Source: Opisthocomus hoazin (lineage: Eukaryota; Chordata; Aves; Opisthocomiformes; Opisthocomidae). From it: a stretch of DNA of 64,000 nucleotides. Within the stretch, counting starts at the first letter, position 1, and the number at the start of each line of letters is the position of its first letter. Made by a program: the position numbers and the translations under genes. Location: NCBI RefSeq assembly GCF_030867145.1, contig NC_134440.1, positions 1,302,001 to 1,366,000 on the forward strand. Reading direction: 5' to 3'. Shown here piece after piece: positions 1-12,800 of the stretch. The notes under the pieces are model-generated. The model searched no databases. It worked only from the letters and a program-made list of their open reading frames with translations, and was not told the DNA's origin.

Positions 1-1801
1 GAGCTGTGGTAGGGAGCGGACACCTGCTCTTGTTGATTCAGGCCTAGTTAATTGCTAGTTAATGAACTCGTTTGGGGGGTCCGAGTTCACTCGGTTTCAC
101 TCGCTGTTTGCAGACCGAGCTCTGCAGATGCCGTAGCACATGCAGCGGAGTGATTCAGGCAGCCTGAGAAACAACAAACTGTGACATTTGTGCTGTTCCA
201 GCTGCGGAGGAATTTGCTGATCGCTGTGTTCAGAGCTGTCTGCAGGCACGCGCACAAAAAGCCGCCCTTAGAGCGGAGAGTTGAGAGGAGCAGGCTGCTC
301 ACTGCTCTCGAGTGGCCGCCGTGCTCGTTACCCCAGCGGCGTCCCAGTGGAAAGTGAAACAGGGAGGGGGGGGTTTCAAAGGCAGAGGCAGTTGATCTGG
401 TGTTCCGTGACTGACACAGGAGCTCCCGTGTGCCGTAACCAACTCTGGGAAGAACTTGGGTGGTGTAGAAAAGTTCTTGAAATCAAACGTTGTGTAAACT
501 GCGTAGACGCGGTTATTTCACAATTGCAAATCTGAAGAGTCCCGCGCAGAAGGGGGAGCAGCGACTTCTCCGAGTCTCCTTCTAGGTCCTGGTGTTTGCT
601 GCTTCCTTATCGTGCCGGGCAGGCAGGGCAGCGTTGCGTGGTCGCTGCCGTTGCCGCCTTCTGCCTGCGCCTGATCAGGTGTTTCCGCGGCGGCTGGAGG
701 AGCGATCCCAGATGTCTTATCAGAGCAAACCCACGCGGCTGGCATCCTCTCCTCTGTTGGGGCGTCCATTGACTTTGTTTAAGGGCCTGTGCCAAGTCGA
801 ACGTAGCAGTAGTAAAGGGAAGCAGCGTTATTTTTAGAAGCCCTTAAACTTCTCACGTGCTGAGCGGGGCTGTGCCAGCGCGGGGTGCTGAGTGGTTGCG
901 TTCGCCGCCGGCGGCTGTTCCACCTCGGCCTGGTTGGGGTTAGGTGCGGGGCCTGTCGCTTCCTCTGCTGACTCGGCGGTGCCGCTTCTTCTCGAGCGCT
1001 GAAAAGTGAAGTAATTTCCTTTCAGGATCTTAAGCGTCCTGGGCCGCTGCTCGCTACGACAGTGTGGTTGTGAAGTGTAAGCTCTCCGCTAACGCTAGGA
1101 ATTGTGAGGAAAGGTGACGGCTGCAGACTCTTGAGGAGCCCTTCTCCTGCGCACACAGGCCGTTTCTTCCGACATATTCCGTCTTCAGCGTTAAATGCTG
1201 TGAGGGTGGCAGCAGCTCTCTGTGCTGAGCGTGGGACTGTCGAACGCTGGCATTGTGCGCTGCAGAATGACCCTCTTGTTTCTCCTTGACCTCTGCGTGG
1301 TGTGAACCCCGGGCCACGTTAGCAACGGCTTTCCATTCAGCGGTGACGCTGTAATGAGCCCGGGCTGCAATGCCCTCCTGGATTCTTTCACTGGGGCAGT
1401 TTGGCCCCTTGAGGGGGTGGGGTAGGCCCCCAAAACACGCAGCTATTTAAAAGCGAATGCGTGAGTGCTGCTCTTCTGGGAAGGCCAGTGGTTTTGCTTT
1501 CACTTCACCCAGAACTACATCAGATGTTATCTAATGCTTTGTCTGTACGGGGGGATTAATTAGTGCTATCCAAATCTTTTCTAAAGCCAAGTTGCAAACA
1601 GGCTCAGGCTTAGCAGTTTGCCTCGCTAGCCTGGTGAAGGCAGATATCAGTGTTTTGGGGTCCTTTTGGCTCTGTAATCATGCCGTGTGTTTGGGATGAT
1701 GGGCTGCAGGACTCTCCTCTTCCACCCCATCACACTGAAGGCACTCTTGGCAGCTTTTATTTACCACTTGCTTTTCTCATTCAGTATTTCTTCTCCCGTA
1801 G
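1..1801 (+). other. RNF126 intron 1 (3' part)
   Basis: This stretch lies upstream of the exon that encodes the second half of the RNF126 zinc finger, and it ends in a pyrimidine-rich acceptor (AG at 1800-1801). I found no exon encoding the expected N-terminal zinc-finger half on the plus strand. The short open frames here look like chance. Nothing else recognisable was seen. Confidence 0.7.
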
Positions 1802-4800
1802 GACTATATTTGCCCACGGTGTGAATCTGGTTTTATTGAAGAACTTCCTGAAGAGCCAAGGTAATGTGCTGCCCCAGAGGCTGTTGCTGGAATGAACTCA
1901 GTCTGCACTGCTCTTTCCCCTTTTTCTAGTTAAAAGGCAACGCTGTATACTAAATACACCGGTTTTATTACTTGTGCCCAATGTTTGGCTCATCTTTCCT
2001 CACTCTGGGTATACAGTGCTTAATTTGCATCTACAGGTAAATCAGCCATGGGAGTGCTGGGTGTCATATGTTGCTGGTGAAGCGTGGGGGAGGAATGGGT
2101 TGATTTAATACAAACAAACAAAAAAAAGTGGTAGAGAGGCTTTCCCCATGGCATGTGACAGCTGTGAACTGGTTGGAGTCATCAGGGTAGAGATAAGCCT
2201 CTGAGAAAGGAATCTGTGGAATGGAGAGTGTATCTGCTTCAGTGTATAATTTAATAACTTCGTTTAGAGTACTATCGGTGAAGCATTTTGACCAAGACTT
2301 TGTACTCTGTACTGGAGCAGCCGAGATCTGCATTCACGTGCTTGACTGCTGACTCGGTGGTGGGACTGCTCTGTGGCAGTGCCGGAACGGGCAAGAGTGG
2401 AAGAAATGTCTTAAAATGTTTCTGATGCGTTTGCCGGACCCTGGCTGTGACGGGCTCTGGGGCAGGCAGCGTGCGGGCAGGCTTTGGTGCCAGGGCACGC
2501 TGAGGGCACAGGGCTGTGCCAGACACGCGTTGCTGCCCGCGGAGAGAGGTGGTCTTCACAGACTGAGGTTTCTGTGCTGACAAGGCGACGTTTGGTCGGA
2601 CTACACCGACCTGAGAGGCTGAAAATCAGTCCTGGCTAATCCGAACTGTATTGGTGATTTGCTGTGACCTTGGGAGAGTCACGTAATCGCTGAACCTTAG
2701 GTTTTTGTTTACCGTGAATGTCAAAGCATAGACCTGGCTACTGAGCTGTAAATGTTCCTGCAGCTCGCTAAAAGCAGAAGCCTGACAGCATGAAGAGTTT
2801 TCCTAATGATCTGTCCCGTGTGGTCACATGCCTCTGCAATAGAGAAGTTCCTTTGATTCAAGATTAGACTTAAGCATGTTTGGGTCACAGCGATCAGGGT
2901 TTGGACCGTAAGTCTTCTCTTCCTGGTGCTCCAGAGGATTAGCTGATTTGTTTGAGGTGCATTGTGCAGGGAATCCTTGCTTGACATCGTGGTTGGTCAC
3001 TTCTGTGTAGCTTCATGAAATCAGAACCTAAAAGGGTGGCGAGAGATGGGTGAAGATGCGGGAGAACCAAGGTTGCAGGGAGGGATGAATGAAAATTGAT
3101 GTGGGTGATTAGAGAAGAAGGAGGGCAGACTAGGTCCTGTGATGCGCTGACCCTGCCCCGGGGTGGACGGGAAGGTGGGCAGACCTCCGAGGTCCCTTCG
3201 AGCTCTGCCTCGGCACAAAAATGAATCGATCGCTTTCCGTGTGCTGCTGCCGAGCAGCTGTGGTGGCTGCTTTCCCTGTCAGACTCACGTCCCTTGCTCT
3301 GCTCTGCTGGGAAAAGCTTTTTGTAGCACCGTTCTGAGGCTTACCAGTGCTCTTCGCTCTTCACAGGAACGCTGACAGTGAGACCAGCTCCTCTACGTCA
3401 ACCAGCGATCAGAGCAGGCATCCTTTTGAGGTGAATAAGCCCTTTCTGTCTGTCTTCCAACACTTCCTGCTTTGCCATTGAATCGCAGTGCTTTTTCACT
3501 AGTACATTGTTTAAATGTGCCCTGGATTATGACAGAATTTAGGAAAGGAGGTACTAATACCATCCACACGCTGCTCCTGAAGTCTCTGCATGTCGTATTT
3601 TTACTGCCTGTTTTAGATAGGACCGTCACTTGTAGCTTATTCTTGTTGTGAGGGGGCTAAGCTGGGATTTGGTGAGCTGCCTGGGTGTGTTGCTATGCAG
3701 TAGCCTCAGCTTAAAAGGCAGCAGTTTCATGCGGCAGCTGAAGAGAAAGTGGGGAAGTTGTGCTTCTTCCTTACCTTCGTGTGTAGCGTCGGTCTGCGTC
3801 TGTTCCTCACCGAGCGGCCTCTGAGAGCGCGCTGATCCGCCTGTGCCAGCCACGGCTGGCGAGTCGCTGGGGATCCGAAGAGACTCGTCTGCGTTGGAAG
3901 GCTGGTGAAATACCAGGCGTGAGAGCGAAGAGCTGCTTCCTCTCCCGTCACAATCTGTTCCCTGAATTCTCTCCCTCCAGAACGTCGATCAGCACTTATT
4001 CACCTTGCCACAGGGCTACGGCCAGTTTGCCTTCGGGATCTTCGATGACAGCTTTGAGTTTCCGTTCGGGTCCAATGTGCAGTCGGAAGACAACAGGGAC
4101 TCCGAGAACCGGAGGGAGCGAGAGCATCAGTCTCGGCATCGATACGGCGCGAGGCAGCCCCGGGCCCGTCTCGCCACACGCCGTGCCTCTGGCAGGCACG
4201 AGGGAGTTCCCACGCTAGAAGGGTGAGAACAGCAGCCAGCTTCTCGCGGAGGAAGCCCCGTCATTTTTCACTGATGAGAGGTAGCTGAAGATCCGCCCGT
4301 CCCTCGTGCTCATCAGGTTGAGCAGCAGTCTCCTAAAGGCTGCTCCCGAGCTGGGCGCTGCCCGGCTTTGCCCCTGCGAGCTGGCGCTGCTGGGTGCTCG
4401 GCCTTCAGCCGGGCTGCGACCGCGGGCCAGCTCTTGCCGAGAGTTTGTGGGTGCCATTTCACCGGGGCAGAGCGGCGCGGACCGCAGCGTGGCTGGAGTT
4501 TGGACCGTTAAACCTGCAGTGAGAAAGCATTCCCTGGCCATTACCAGGCATTACCAAAACCTTGTACTCTGTGTGAGGGGAAACGAGAGAAAACAATCAG
4601 TTTGGAAGATGCAACTGCTACAGGATTTTTTTCCTTTCCCGCCGGTGGTGTGACAGTGTTTAGCCAGTCCTTCCACGTCAGGTTCCTGGGCTGGGAGCTA
4701 GCAGACACTGATGCTTACGTAATGCTGGTTTTCTTTTCTTTCAGAATTATCCAGCAGCTGGTCAATGGAATTATTGCACCTACAACGATACCAAACCTCG

Positions 4801-6176
4801 GACTAGGTCCCTGGTGAGTTGGAGGATGTGCCGCTCTTTCTGGCAGTGTCCTTGTTTGGACTCCCAGCTGGGTTTAATTCTTGCCCTTATTCTTACAGGG
4901 GAGTCTTGCATTCGAATCCAATGGACTACGCATGGGGTGCCAATGGCTTGGATGCAATTATTACACAGGTAAAACTGGCATTATAACGGAGTCTCCCGTC
5001 CTGCTGGGCAGTGCTGTAAGATTGTGGGCAGCTGTTGTGACGCAGAAGTGGGAGAGCAGGTCTGCAGCGCAGGCGGCGCAGGGTTCGATAGATGAACACG
5101 TTCTGCGTGCTGCTGAGCTCACGTCTTCCTTCTGCGGCCTGTTGTTTTTTCAGTTACTAAATCAGTTTGAAAACACTGGACCGCCTCCAGCAGACAAAGA
5201 GAAGATCCAGGCCCTCCCCACCGTACAGATCGCACAGGAACACGTAGGTACGTGTATCTCCTCCAGGGAACCGTTCGCAAAGAGCTCTGTGAAAGTTCTG
5301 TTTGATGTTTTCCTGGGAGTTTAATTTTGTCTGCTAGTACCTTCAAGGCCTAAAACATTTCAGAGAGGGGAGAAAACTGAAGCATTGCTCTGTTCTACAC
5401 ACACACACAAAAGAGCGGTGTAGACTGGATGGATTTGCCCTGGAGAGGCAAGCTGTTCTGAAAAGTTCAGTGTGGATAGAGATGAAAAAGCAGCAGGGAA
5501 GGGAGCGCTGAAGCAAACCCAGGGCAGCGAGAGGTGGAGTGGTGGTGGGAGGAGCTGCAAGGCAGCAGGCTTTCCTCTCCGCGGGGCAGGGGAGAAGCGG
5601 GGTGGGATCCCGCGCCCGGTGCTCGGAGTGTCGTTCTCTCCTGCATTGCTTTGCTGTGATTTGCTTTCCCCTTATGACACAGATTCTGGGTTAGAGTGTC
5701 CCGTGTGTAAAGACGACTATACAGTCGGGGAAAACGTCCGGCAGTTACCTTGCAATCACCTGTTCCACAACAGCTGTATAGTCCCTTGGCTGGAACAGGT
5801 TAGTGCCAGCGGAGCGGGCGACCTGGGTTCCGTAGCGCTCGGGGGTGCTTTCTGGTGGTGCTGTTCTCCCCTGCCAGTATTTCCGTAGCTCCGTGACAAG
5901 GCCCGAGCGTGAGCAGCCTTGGCCGGCGGAAGGAGTGTCATCCTAGCCCTTGCCTCGAGTGCTGCTCCTGTCTCGGTGTTCTAATCCTGTCTCCCGTATT
6001 TCTTGTTTTATTTCTGCTCTCCAAAGCATGACACGTGTCCTGTGTGCCGGAAAAGCTTAAGCGGACAAAACACTGCCACAAACCCCCCAGGACTCACGGG
6101 GATGAACTTCTCATCATCCTCCTCCTCCTCTTCCTCCAGCTCGCCAAGTAACGAAAACTCATCGAACAACTCATGA
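1802..6176 (+). CDS. RNF126: RNF126, RING-H2 E3 ubiquitin ligase (5' part missing)
   Basis: E3 ubiquitin-protein ligase that works with BAG6 in quality control of mislocalised proteins in the cytosol (family knowledge). Coding exons seen: 1802-1860, 3367-3430, 3981-4222, 4745-4813, 4899-4968, 5154-5247, 5683-5798 and 6027-6176. They sum to 864 nt, which is 287 codons plus stop, and every junction is in phase. The first exon begins inside the N-terminal zinc finger (DYICPRC, the second cysteine pair). The RING-H2 domain starts at CPVCKDDY in exon 5683-5798 and is completed by CPVCRKSL in the last exon. A serine tract and a Ser/Asn-rich tail follow. Human RNF126 has about 25 residues before DYICPRC. 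No matching exon with CHCC is visible upstream, so the start codon lies outside the window. Compared with human as I recall it, there is an extra Leu-Gly in [11 protein letters not shown]. Medium introns (1861-3366, 3431-3980, 4223-4744, 5248-5682) show nothing else. Confidence 0.96.
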
Positions 6177-6381
6177 ATCTTAATCCTACCCCCTGTCCCT
6201 GGGGCCCTGTCATTGTCCTTCCTCCCTCCCCAGCCACCGTAAGCAGCGACAGGGGCTCCCAGGGCAGAGCGAGGGGAGGGGAGCGAGGGGGAAGCAGCCC
6301 CCACAATTCCCTTTTGAGACTCTGGGTCCTTCAGAGATGAGAAGCCTCAAGTTCTGTGACGGGGGGAGAGAGCTGTCTGTT

Positions 6382-6811
6382 AATAAAATCATCCCTCAGC
6401 CGTGTGCACTTTGAACCCTTGCAGTGAAAGGCTGCTGCGCCCCGCGGCTGGGAAAGCCGAGGCGCTGAGCTAGCGGTTGCGATTCTGAATGGAAAGGTTG
6501 TTTGTATGGGTTTGAGTGTGAGATTCCTTTCTCTCGTTCTTCTGCTCCTCCTCCTCCCCTTGGATACCATCTCTTCTGCTTTGGAGGTTGAAGTCTTCAA
6601 AATGCGAGCGTAATGACACTGCCTCCCTCCCAGGGTCTCCGGCTGGGCAGGGCCACTGCTGTCACTGGAAACATAAACTCTTGAAACAGACCCCGTCACC
6701 CTTCCCTTCCCCAGCTCAAGTCCCATTTATTTTTCTTTGTAACCTCGCCCTTCTGATATTCGACACTGAAAGGGTTTTTATAATTTTAAATTATTACTGC
6801 TGTTAAATAAA
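6382..6811 (+). terminator. RNF126: RNF126 poly(A) signals, two
   Basis: The 3' UTR starts after the stop at 6176. A canonical AATAAA lies at 6382-6387 and a second at 6806-6811. Two 3' ends, about 230 and 650 nt after the stop, are therefore likely. Actual usage is inferred. Confidence 0.7.
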
Positions 6812-6834
6812 TGGACGTTTCAGCTCAGCGAGAC

Positions 6835-9490
6835 GTTATGCATGGTTTGAGGATAAGTGCAGGGTGAGCTCTCTGGAGGCGGCTGCGCTGAGCCGTCCCG
6901 CGGGCCGCGCGCCCTGGGCACCAGGCTCCGCCGCGACCCGCGCCTGCGCTGCCGGCCTGCGGGGTGTGGGGCGGTTGGCTGCGGGATTGCGACGGAAGGC
7001 GTCCTCGCCTGGTCTTTTGTATTTTTTACACCTCGTCCCTGCTGCTGTCCTGCCCTCCTCTCGGCCTGAGTGGACTTCTCCACGCTATCGGGACTGGGTG
7101 TGCACCAGAGCAAGGACCAGCCAAATACCGTTGTGATCAAATACACAGGAAAAACAACATTTTGGAGAAAAATGTATTTCAAAGCTACATAAATACAGCT
7201 GATTAAAAAAGAAGAGAGAGACAAACATCCAGGTGTGTTTGTGACTCAGTTTTTGGGCCAGAGCTGGAGGTTGGAGAAGGGCAGGAGCGTGGCTGGGCAG
7301 TGCCTAACCTGCCCCGGGGACAAACGCCCGGGTCTGCGGGGCGTTCGCCGAGGGGCCCCGGCTCGGCTCTGCTGGCAGCCGTGCCGGTGCCGGGCTGTGT
7401 GCCGGGCAGGTGCTGTCCTCGGCGCAGCGTGCGCGGCAGGTGAGGCTTCGGCTCTGCTCAGCCCCACGGCACAGCCCCGCGCAGCGCGGGCAGGGGGAGC
7501 GAGGCGGGGGCGGGGGGCTCCGGGCACGGCCCCGTGCCATGGGACGTGGCAGCTGGTGCCAGTTTCTGCTGCAGGGACACCGGGCAGCCCGTGGGTCCCC
7601 CCAGCCCCCGGACCGGGTTCATGACAGCAGCGGGCGCCCCAGGCCGCCTGCCAGGCCCTTGCTGGGGCAGACACGGGAGCAGGAGGGGGAACGGGCCCCC
7701 GGGGGGGCTGCGGGGTGGGGTGGAGTGGGGGTTCGGCGCTTGGCAGTTTCCCTGCGCCTTTGGCAGCCCTTGGGGCCTGGCGAGCGGGCTGGGGTGCCAG
7801 GGAAGGTGCTCGCCTCCCTGGGTGCTCGAGGTCCGGGCAGCAGCAGAGCTTTGGTGCCGCTTCCGAAGCAGCCTCAGCCGGGGACGTGGCCCTTCCTCCC
7901 GGGAGCCTCCCGAGACGGCCCGTGCCTCCCGCAGTGGGGAAGGCAGGCGGCTTGCTTGGCATTTCCTGAGCCATTCTGGAATAGAAACGTCCCCGGCGTG
8001 GATGGCGAGCAGCCTTCGCCAGGCCTGCCGGGGCTGCGCGGCTGGCACCGAGCAGCTCGCCGGGAAGGTTTTTCCTCCTTGGCTTTGCCAGGGCAGCCCA
8101 GCGGCGCCTTTCATCGCCTGCGGGACGAGGGTTTATCATCTCGGGACCGGTATATCAGGGTTAATAGCTCATCCTCCGCCAGAGGCTGAGCCAGAAGCTT
8201 CTGCCACGAGGACCCTGGGCTTGGGAGGTGGGTGGCAGCAGAAGGTCTCCAGCCGAGCCTGCGTGTGCCAGCACGGAGGGAAGGTTTTGCTGTTCAGTCA
8301 CCAAAATGCAGCCCTGAAGACCTGGAGAAACCTTCCTTCTCCCGCCACGTTTCAGCTGCCGGCTGCGGCGTGGGGTTCCCGGCTACCCTGGAGCTTGGGG
8401 GTCATTTCTTACACGTGAGCAGTGCTCGGGGTGGGTTTTGAGTGGGCGAAGTGAAGCCGTGGTGGGCGCATGGCTGCTGCTGCCCGCCTGGCAGGGGCTC
8501 CCGGCCGGGGCCCGCCGCGCTCGCCACACAGCCAACGTGGCGGCTGCTGCCTCTCGCAGCTCGTTTGGAGCTGGTTGGGTAAGAAATGGAACGAGTTTGG
8601 TGGTTTTCGCTGGGGCCATCGCTCACGGACGTGACAGTGACCAGGCTGCGACGCCTCGCCGCAGCGGGTGCGGAGGGCGGCGCAGGAACGTGCCCCGGCC
8701 GGGACGCCGAGGTGCGGGTGCTATTTCTGGCCGTGCCTCCCTCCAGGCAAGGGGCTGGTCCGCACCACCGGCCGCCTTCCCGGCTCCCCGTCTGCCGGGG
8801 CCGATGGAGGGAGCCGGGCGGGGGGCCAGGCTGGATGCCCCACCACCCTTCGCGTCCCCATCCGGGGGGTGGATCTGGCACTGGGTGCTTGGGCCGGTGT
8901 CTGTGGCCCGGGTGCTCCCATGGGGGACAGGTCTGGTCCTTCCTGCTCACGAAGTGCCAGCTCAGGGTCTGCACAGGGCTGGGGAGCAGCATCCCAGCCC
9001 CCCCCCAGCCCGGGGCTGTGGCTGCCCGAGGGTCCGGGCCGACTCCTGCGGTGCTGCCCAGCACCCCGGTCCCGCAGAGCCCACCGCAACGCTGCAGCGG
9101 GGCACTCCTGCCCCGGCACCAGGGACCCTCCCAACCCCTCGGTCCCCTCTGCCTCGTCCCAGGCCACGCATGCGAGCGCTTTCCTGCAGCAGTCGCGCAG
9201 GGCCGGGCTCTCTCCTGCCGGCAGCTGCTTTCTCCTGCTCCCCCCTCCGAGCCGCTGAACAACCATCGCGGTGTTCTCCTGCGGCGAGGTTTTGGGTGGG
9301 CGCATCACCCACACGCGGGTGGGCTGTGGGTCGACGAGGGGCTGGAGGCGGGGGGGACCAGCCAGGCTCCCCGACGGCAGCAGCAGGGATGATGCCGGTG
9401 GCTGCAGCCGCAGCCCCGGGGGGGCCAACGCTGCCCGGCCGGAGCCAAGCCCACCATCGAAGCTCCAACACTCGCTCCCCCTTCCGTACC
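6835..9490. other. Intergenic spacer between convergent RNF126 and FGF22
   Basis: GC-rich DNA between the last RNF126 poly(A) signal and the FGF22 3' end. It contains long open frames on both strands (for example 7246-8139 minus and 8438-9691 plus). These are rich in Ala, Arg, Gly and Pro, show no recognisable domain, and overlap each other in several frames. I judge them non-coding. Confidence 0.6.
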
Positions 9491-9501
9491 ACAAACACAG
9501 C

Positions 9502-9832
9502 TTTAATCGCCGTGGGTGCTTGGACACGAGACAAATGCGACCCGCCGGGACGTCCCAGCCCCGCAGCCTCCGTGCCGGCCGCAGCAGGGACGCCATCAGC
9601 AGAGCGTCGGCCGCACGGTCCGGGCTGCGCAGGCAGGGTCGCGACGCCGGCAGCCCCGGGCACACGGCGGCCGCGGGCTCCGGGCTGCTGAGCCGCATCG
9701 CTGCATGGCCTTCCGCAGCCATCCTCTGCCGTGCGTTTAAAAATAAAACAATAAATAGCAAAAAAATAGATATGTACATAAATAAAACAACCCTTTTTTC
9801 CCCCCAGGAGGGCCCGGAGCCACCCGCGGGGC
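9502..9832 (-). terminator. FGF22: FGF22 3' UTR with ATTAAA signal
   Basis: On the minus strand a variant ATTAAA lies at 9507-9502, about 325 nt after the stop. The interval 9736-9800 is U-rich in the transcript and carries AUUUA-type elements. No canonical AATAAA closer to the stop is well placed for cleavage, apart from TTTATT words inside the U-rich stretch. The true cleavage site is uncertain. Confidence 0.45.
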
Positions 9833-12800
9833 TCAGCTGACGAGCATGGGGAGGAAGTGCGTGGAGAGGTGCTGCCGGCGCGTCTTGCCCCCTCGCCGCG
9901 GCCTGCCCTTGCTATTGAGGGAGAGGAACATGGGGCGGCCGCGGTGCCGCCAGCGCAGCGACGCGTAGGTGTTGTAGCCGTTCTCCTCGATGCGCTCCGT
10001 GAACTTGCAGTTGGGGCTGAACTCCTTCTGGCAGGAGAGGGAAGGGGGTGAGGGGCGGCTGCGCGCGGCCGGGCAGGACCCCGGCTCCCCCCCGGGTCCC
10101 CTGGGCAGAGGGGCTCCGGGCGCAGCCCCGCGCCGGGGAGCAGCTTGGGGCGTGGGGACGCAGGAGCCCGCTTCTGGGCACGGGTCCCGGCGGGTGTGGG
10201 ACCCCCTGTTCCAGCTCTGCCCTGCGCCTCTGCCCCTGGTCCGGCCCCTGCCGGGAGGCAGCGTCCGACCTACCGACCCGTAGAGCCTCCCCTGCTCGTT
10301 CATGGCCAGGTAGAAGCCGGTGTGCACCGCCCGGATGGCCACGACGCCGACACGCACCGACCGGATCTCGACGATGCCTGCGGGACAGCGAAGCGCGGCG
10401 GTGAGCCGGGGACGGACGGGCGACCTCCTCGAGGGGCCCTGCCCTGACGCCGGGTCTGTGGCTGCAAAGTGGCCCCGGAGGGACGCGGCCGCTGACCCTG
10501 CCCGGAGCAGCCGGGGGGACGGGGGAGCGAGGGGAGGGGGAACCTCTGCTCTGGGGGGGTTGATCTTTACTCCTCTCCTCCCCAGGGCCCGGCTGCTTCC
10601 CAGGAGCGCGGCTGCGCCGGAGCGATGCCAAGCACGACCTCCGCGTGCCCGGAGCAGCCGGCCGGCCTCTGCCCGGAGCCGACCTCGCGTTTCTGCCCCC
10701 GCGTTGGCAGCTCTGCCCGTGCCCTGCCCCGAGCTCGCCGGCACTGCCCTGGGGACCCGGCCCCCCTCCCGCGGTGCCCGTCCCCCCACGCTCAGGCCAC
10801 CGAGGCTGGCGTGGCCCTCAAGGGGCAAAGTGTCTGCGGGGCGGCAGCGACGACGCGCAGCCGCGTTACGGCGCACGGAGGCAGCGGGCAGAGCGCTGCG
10901 GGGCAGGAGTGGGGCCGGGACGGTGCCGCCCGCGGGTGCCAGCGCCGATCACCCGTCTGGCACGCGCACGGACGCGCGGCCCTGTGCCGGGCGTCGCGGG
11001 CGGGACGGGTGCGGCGGTGGAGCAGGACATGGGGCTGAGCCCGGGGGGGGTGGCTGCAGCCGGGCTGTGAAGCCACAGCGGGGCCCGGTCATGGCCGGGC
11101 TGGAGTGCGTGTGCCCGGCCACGGGCTCCGGCGCGGCGGTTAATGGGGAAGGCATGCGGTCGGACCAGCGGCTGCGATGGGAAACACCCAGAGCATCGCC
11201 AGGGCCGCCGGATTCCTGCCCGGCCTCACCAGCGCCCGGCCAGCCCCAGTGCCGCCCGCCACGCTGCGGGACGGGGAGAGGGGCTCCGCAGCGGGCAGAG
11301 GTGCGGGCAGGCTGCGCGCCGCGGCAGGAGCTGCCCGGGGCGCGAGGATGCACGGAGGCTCTGGCCGGCGGCGGCGCGCAGAGCGCAGGGGGCTGCAGCC
11401 CCCAGGCAGGGGCCGTCACCAGGCTCCGACCCCCGGCTGAGCCGGCCCTGCCGGGCATCGCCTGCCTGGTGCTGCGGTGGGCACAGCACCAGGGCAGCGT
11501 GAGGGCTGTGGAGCGTTCAGCTCCCCGGGGTGATGGGTACCAGCGGGATTTCAGCCCAGGTGCCCCGGTGCGGCCGCCAGCCCCCGGCCCCAGCCCCCCC
11601 AGCCCCCCCAGGACCCGCACGAGGCCGTCGACCGGCGGCAGCGTGGGGAAGGGCTGGGCGCGCGCCTGCGAGCCCGTCCCGCTCGCTCACCGGCCCGAGC
11701 TGCTGCTGTTTGTAACACAGGACTCCTGCCTTTCTAAAAACAACCCCTCCGATGTCCCCGTGCCCCGGCCGGCTCCGCCGAGCTCTGTCTGCCAGTGCCC
11801 ACGCCGGGGGTGAAGGGTCCCTGCCGCGCCGGGCAGCAGCCCAGGGCCAGACAGCAGCCCAGAGGCAGCTCCCAGTGCTCCCAGTCTCACCCAGCAGGGT
11901 CCCGGGGAGGCCGGGGCAGATGCAGCGTGGGGGAAGCCCTGTGACAGCCCCCGCAGCCGCTGGCAGGGCTGGTCCGGCGGCTGCGGCCGAGGCCGAGGAG
12001 CAGAGCCCGGCCCAGCGCAGGCGTGGGTTATCCGCCGCGCCGATAACCGGCGCGAGCCCCGTGCGGTACCTGGAGCCGCCCCACCATCGCCACACGGGCG
12101 AGGGAACGTGTTGGGGCGCTTGGCGCTGGCATCGCGCCCGGTCGGGACTCCCGGCAGCCTCTGACACCGCGAGAGGGTTCCCTGGGCTGGGCTGGGCTCC
12201 CCCGTCCCGCGGCCGCCCGGGTGACGTCCTCCGGCGCTGGCTGGGAGACGGGGCACCCCGCTGCCGCCGGGACACGGGCCGGGGGCTGCTGCTCCCACCC
12301 GCAGCACCGTCCCCGCCCCGAGCCCTGAAGCCCTGCCAGGGCCCCCCAGGGATGCTCGGGCAGCCCCCCTCCCCCAGGCCCCCAGCACCCCCGCCCTGCC
12401 AGCCTGGGGCCCCCCTCCCTGTCACAGGGCTGGGACCCAGCGCCCAGGACGGGCCGATACCACGGGTGCTGAGCCTGGGCTCGCAGCCCCCGCTCTCGCC
12501 AGACCGTGACTCCCGCGTCCCCTCGGCGCTGTCACCCGGAGTGTGCCTGGGTGGGAGTGGGGGGCAGCAGGACCCCAGTGCTGGGAGCAGCCTCCCCGCT
12601 GCTGCGGGGTCTTGGTGCTGCCTCCGCAGCCCCTCTGCCCAGCGCTGCGTGCAGGGGGGCCCAATCCTGCCTGCTTGTTCCCCAGCTCCGGATCGCAGCT
12701 CGGCCGGGGCAGCACCCACCCCCCGCAGCACCCACCCTCGCCGTCCCCCCCGGACACGCTGCCCGGCCCCGCGAGCCCCCCAGGCCCTGCAGCAGGTCCA

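Noticed and set aside
8438-9691. 417-codon plus-strand open frame between RNF126 and FGF22
   Set aside because: Low-complexity Pro/Arg/Ala sequence, overlapped by equally long frames on the other strand. No domain, no splice or start support.
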